This document shows positions 5,029 through 6,201 of a stretch of DNA of 6,201 nt, piece after piece. Origin of the DNA: Actinomycetota bacterium (GTDB lineage: Bacteria > Actinomycetota > Thermoleophilia > Gaiellales > Gaiellaceae); contig JACCRW010000414.1 in NCBI GenBank assembly GCA_013813345.1, forward strand, positions 1 through 6,201, read 5' to 3'. Both the position numbers and the translations under genes were made by a program. The notes below the pieces were generated by a model. It had not been told where the DNA came from and made no database searches. It was given only the letters and a program-made list of their open reading frames with translations. Position 1 is the stretch's first letter, and each line of letters opens with the position of its first letter.

Positions 5029-5045
5029 AGTGAGTGTTCACTCAC
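5029..5045. promoter_or_regulatory. Probable TetR autoregulatory operator
   Basis: GTGAGTG (5030-5036), two bases, then its exact reverse complement CACTCAC (5039-5045). A second symmetric reading, AGTGA-N4-TCACT (5029-5042), matches the form of the operator at 4413-4426. The site overlaps the predicted -10 box and ends four bases before the TetR ATG, as expected for negative autoregulation. Confidence 0.7.
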
Positions 5046-5061
5046 AACAGGCAATTGTCAA
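5033..5061 (-). promoter_or_regulatory. Predicted promoter of the TetR gene
   Basis: A perfect TTGACA (-35, 5061-5056) is followed after 17 bases by AACACT (5038-5033, a weak -10 match keeping the A at position 2 and final T). The -10 ends eight bases before ATG 5024, which predicts a leaderless or nearly leaderless mRNA. The -35 contains the TGA stop of the upstream aminotransferase gene. Confidence 0.55.
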
Positions 5062-6122
5062 GCGAATCGTGCGACTCCCTCCGCAACGCGGTCGAGCTCG
5101 GCATCCGTCAGCCGCGAGTGGAGCGGTAGCGCGAGCGCTCGCGCGAAGGCCGCATCCGCGCCCGGGAACGGCCCCTGGTCGCGATAGGCGGAGAGGTGGT
5201 GGAGCGCGTAGGTGCCGATCTGGACCTCGATCCCCTCGGCCCTCAGCTCCGCCAGCGCTTCGTTCCGTCGGTCGAGCCGGACGACGTAGGCCTGCCACCC
5301 GTGGGTGTCGCCCCTGTCGGCGCTCGGTAGCTCGACGACGCCGGCCAGCCGCTCGGTGTACGCAGCCGCAACCCGCGTCCGCTCCGCGAGCAGCGCGTCG
5401 AGGCGGCGCAGCTGCGGAATCCCGAGCGCGCAGAGCACGTCCGCGAGCCGGTAGTTCGTCGAGGGCTCGGCGATATCCGAGTCGGGGTCGAGCCCGTGGT
5501 GGCGAAGCCGCCGGATCGAGGCCGCGAGGTCGGGGTCGTTCGTGGTGACTGCGCCGCCCTCGCCGGTCGTCACGATCTTGCGCGGATGGAAGGAGAGGCA
5601 ACCCATCGTCCCGAGACCGCCGCACGGCATTCCCTGCCAGCGGGCGCCGAGCGCCCCCGCGGCGTCCTCGAGCAGCGCGAGCTCCGGCGCGACCGCGTCC
5701 TGGAGCGCCGACCAGTCGAGCGGGCGACCGAAGAGGTGCACCGCGAGCACGGCTTTCGTGCGCACAGTCACCGCTTCGTACACGCGCTCGAGATCGAGGT
5801 TGAACGTATCGGGGTCGACGTCCACGAGCACCGGTGACGCGCCCACCAGCCGGACGACGTTCGCGGTCGCCGGGAAGGTATACGCGGGCACGATCACCTC
5901 ATCGCCGGCTCCGATCCCGAGCGCGAGCACGGCGAGGTGCAGCGCCGCAGTCCCGTTCGAGACGGCGACGGCGTGCTCGACGCCGCAGGCCGCCGCCACG
6001 AGCTCCTCGAGCTCCGCCACCTTCGGCCCCATCGTCAGGTTCCCGGAGCGGAGAACAGCGGCGACCTCCGCCAGCTCCGCCTCGCCGACGTCCGGCAGCG
6101 CCAGCCGGATCGCGTCACTCAA
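5058..6122 (-). CDS. DegT/DnrJ/EryC1/StrS-family PLP sugar aminotransferase
   Basis: This 354-residue cytoplasmic enzyme belongs to the fold-type I family that transfers an amino group, usually from glutamate, to a keto-sugar nucleotide. Visible motifs: SGNLTMGPKVAELE (26-39); SNGTAALHLAV (55-65), which contacts PLP phosphate; GDEVIVPAYTFPATANVV (73-90); LEDAAGALGA (151-160), with Asp153 for the pyridine nitrogen; and SFHPRKIVTTGEGGAV (177-192), with the Schiff-base lysine at 182. STNYRLADV (221-229) is the usual substrate-side loop. Length is slightly below the family's usual 360-400, and no domain is missing. The start is TTG 6122, which overlaps the stop of the upstream epimerase-type gene in a 4-base TTGA. 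N-terminal alignment with the family (xIPLALPDVG-like) agrees. Context points to a nucleotide-aminosugar made for a surface polysaccharide or glycoconjugate. The exact sugar cannot be stated. Confidence 0.92.
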   Translation of the reverse strand: MSDAIRLALPDVGEAELAEVAAVLRSGNLTMGPKVAELEELVAAACGVEHAVAVSNGTAALHLAVLALGIGAGDEVIVPAYTFPATANVVRLVGASPVLVDVDPDTFNLDLERVYEAVTVRTKAVLAVHLFGRPLDWSALQDAVAPELALLEDAAGALGARWQGMPCGGLGTMGCLSFHPRKIVTTGEGGAVTTNDPDLAASIRRLRHHGLDPDSDIAEPSTNYRLADVLCALGIPQLRRLDALLAERTRVAAAYTERLAGVVELPSADRGDTHGWQAYVVRLDRRNEALAELRAEGIEVQIGTYALHHLSAYRDQGPFPGADAAFARALALPLHSRLTDAELDRVAEGVARFA

Positions 6123-6201
6123 GCCAAAGCCGGCTTCCGCTCGCGATACCAGGCGATCGTCTTCGCAAGCCCCTCGTCGAGGTCGACCTTCGCGTTGAAG
6201 C
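6119..6201 (-). CDS. C-terminus of a probable NAD-dependent sugar-nucleotide epimerase/dehydratase (5' partial)
   Basis: Read on the minus strand from the window edge, the frame gives FNAKVDLDEGLAKTIAWYRE followed by RKPALA and TGA (6121-6119). The pattern 'K-V-x-L-x-E-G-L-x-x-T-I-x-W-Y' is the usual last helix of extended short-chain dehydrogenases acting on nucleotide sugars (UDP-glucose epimerase, dTDP-glucose or GDP-mannose dehydratase types). The catalytic part lies outside the window. Such an enzyme could supply the keto-sugar for the following aminotransferase, and the TTGA overlap indicates coupled translation. Confidence 0.65.
   Translation of the reverse strand, partial: FNAKVDLDEGLAKTIAWYRERKPALA

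Noticed and set aside
5025..5054. Longer TetR form starting at TTG 5054
   Set aside because: The extra ten codons coincide with the operator palindrome and lie within the predicted promoter, and the ATG at 5024 gives a normal TetR N-terminus.
5542..6198. 218-residue plus-strand open frame opposite the aminotransferase
   Set aside because: Low-complexity Ser/Ala/Arg/Thr composition with no motif; mirror of the DegT-family coding frame.

Overview
The window is very GC-rich, with a strong G/C bias at third codon positions, GTG and TTG start codons, tightly packed genes and short leaders. This fits a high-GC actinobacterium. The protein style (short, tryptophan-rich DUF402 proteins) and the palindromic intergenic repeats make me think of the Thermoleophilia side of the phylum, but that placement is inference.

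The plus-strand half (1-2904) begins with the last 43 codons of a membrane protein. One base after its stop begins an uninterrupted run of four tandem DUF402 paralogs (136-723, 713-1270, 1260-1868, 1858-2904). Consecutive genes overlap by exactly 11 bases at all three junctions. The C-terminal Pro-Glu-Gly-Trp-Asp codons of each gene carry the Shine-Dalgarno sequence and ATG of the next, so the genes should be translationally coupled. The copies alternate in type: 1 and 3 share features, and so do 2 and 4. The fourth copy has lost the terminal stop and start signals and continues in frame into a GNAT-family N-acetyltransferase, giving a DUF402-GNAT fusion. Characterised DUF402 proteins (FomD, the staphylococcal Ntdp protein) are metal-dependent hydrolases of nucleotide phosphoanhydrides. 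The substrate here is unknown. This quartet is the most unusual part of the window.

The convergent gap (2905-2990) holds two palindromic elements with the same 13-base head. One is a flawless 18+1+18 inverted repeat. They look like REP-type repeats and could act as a bidirectional transcription barrier.

The minus-strand half (6201 down to 2991) has two parts. First comes the 3' end of a probable NAD-dependent sugar-nucleotide epimerase/dehydratase gene, coupled through a TTGA overlap to a DegT/DnrJ/EryC1/StrS-type PLP sugar aminotransferase; this is probably part of an aminosugar or surface-polysaccharide operon. Next comes an efflux module: a TetR-family repressor gene and, downstream of it, a 14-helix DHA2-family MFS transporter. 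Both have a palindrome of the shared form AGTRA-N4-TYACT over their predicted promoters, so one repressor probably controls both. The TetR message appears to be leaderless, and its terminator overlaps the transporter promoter.
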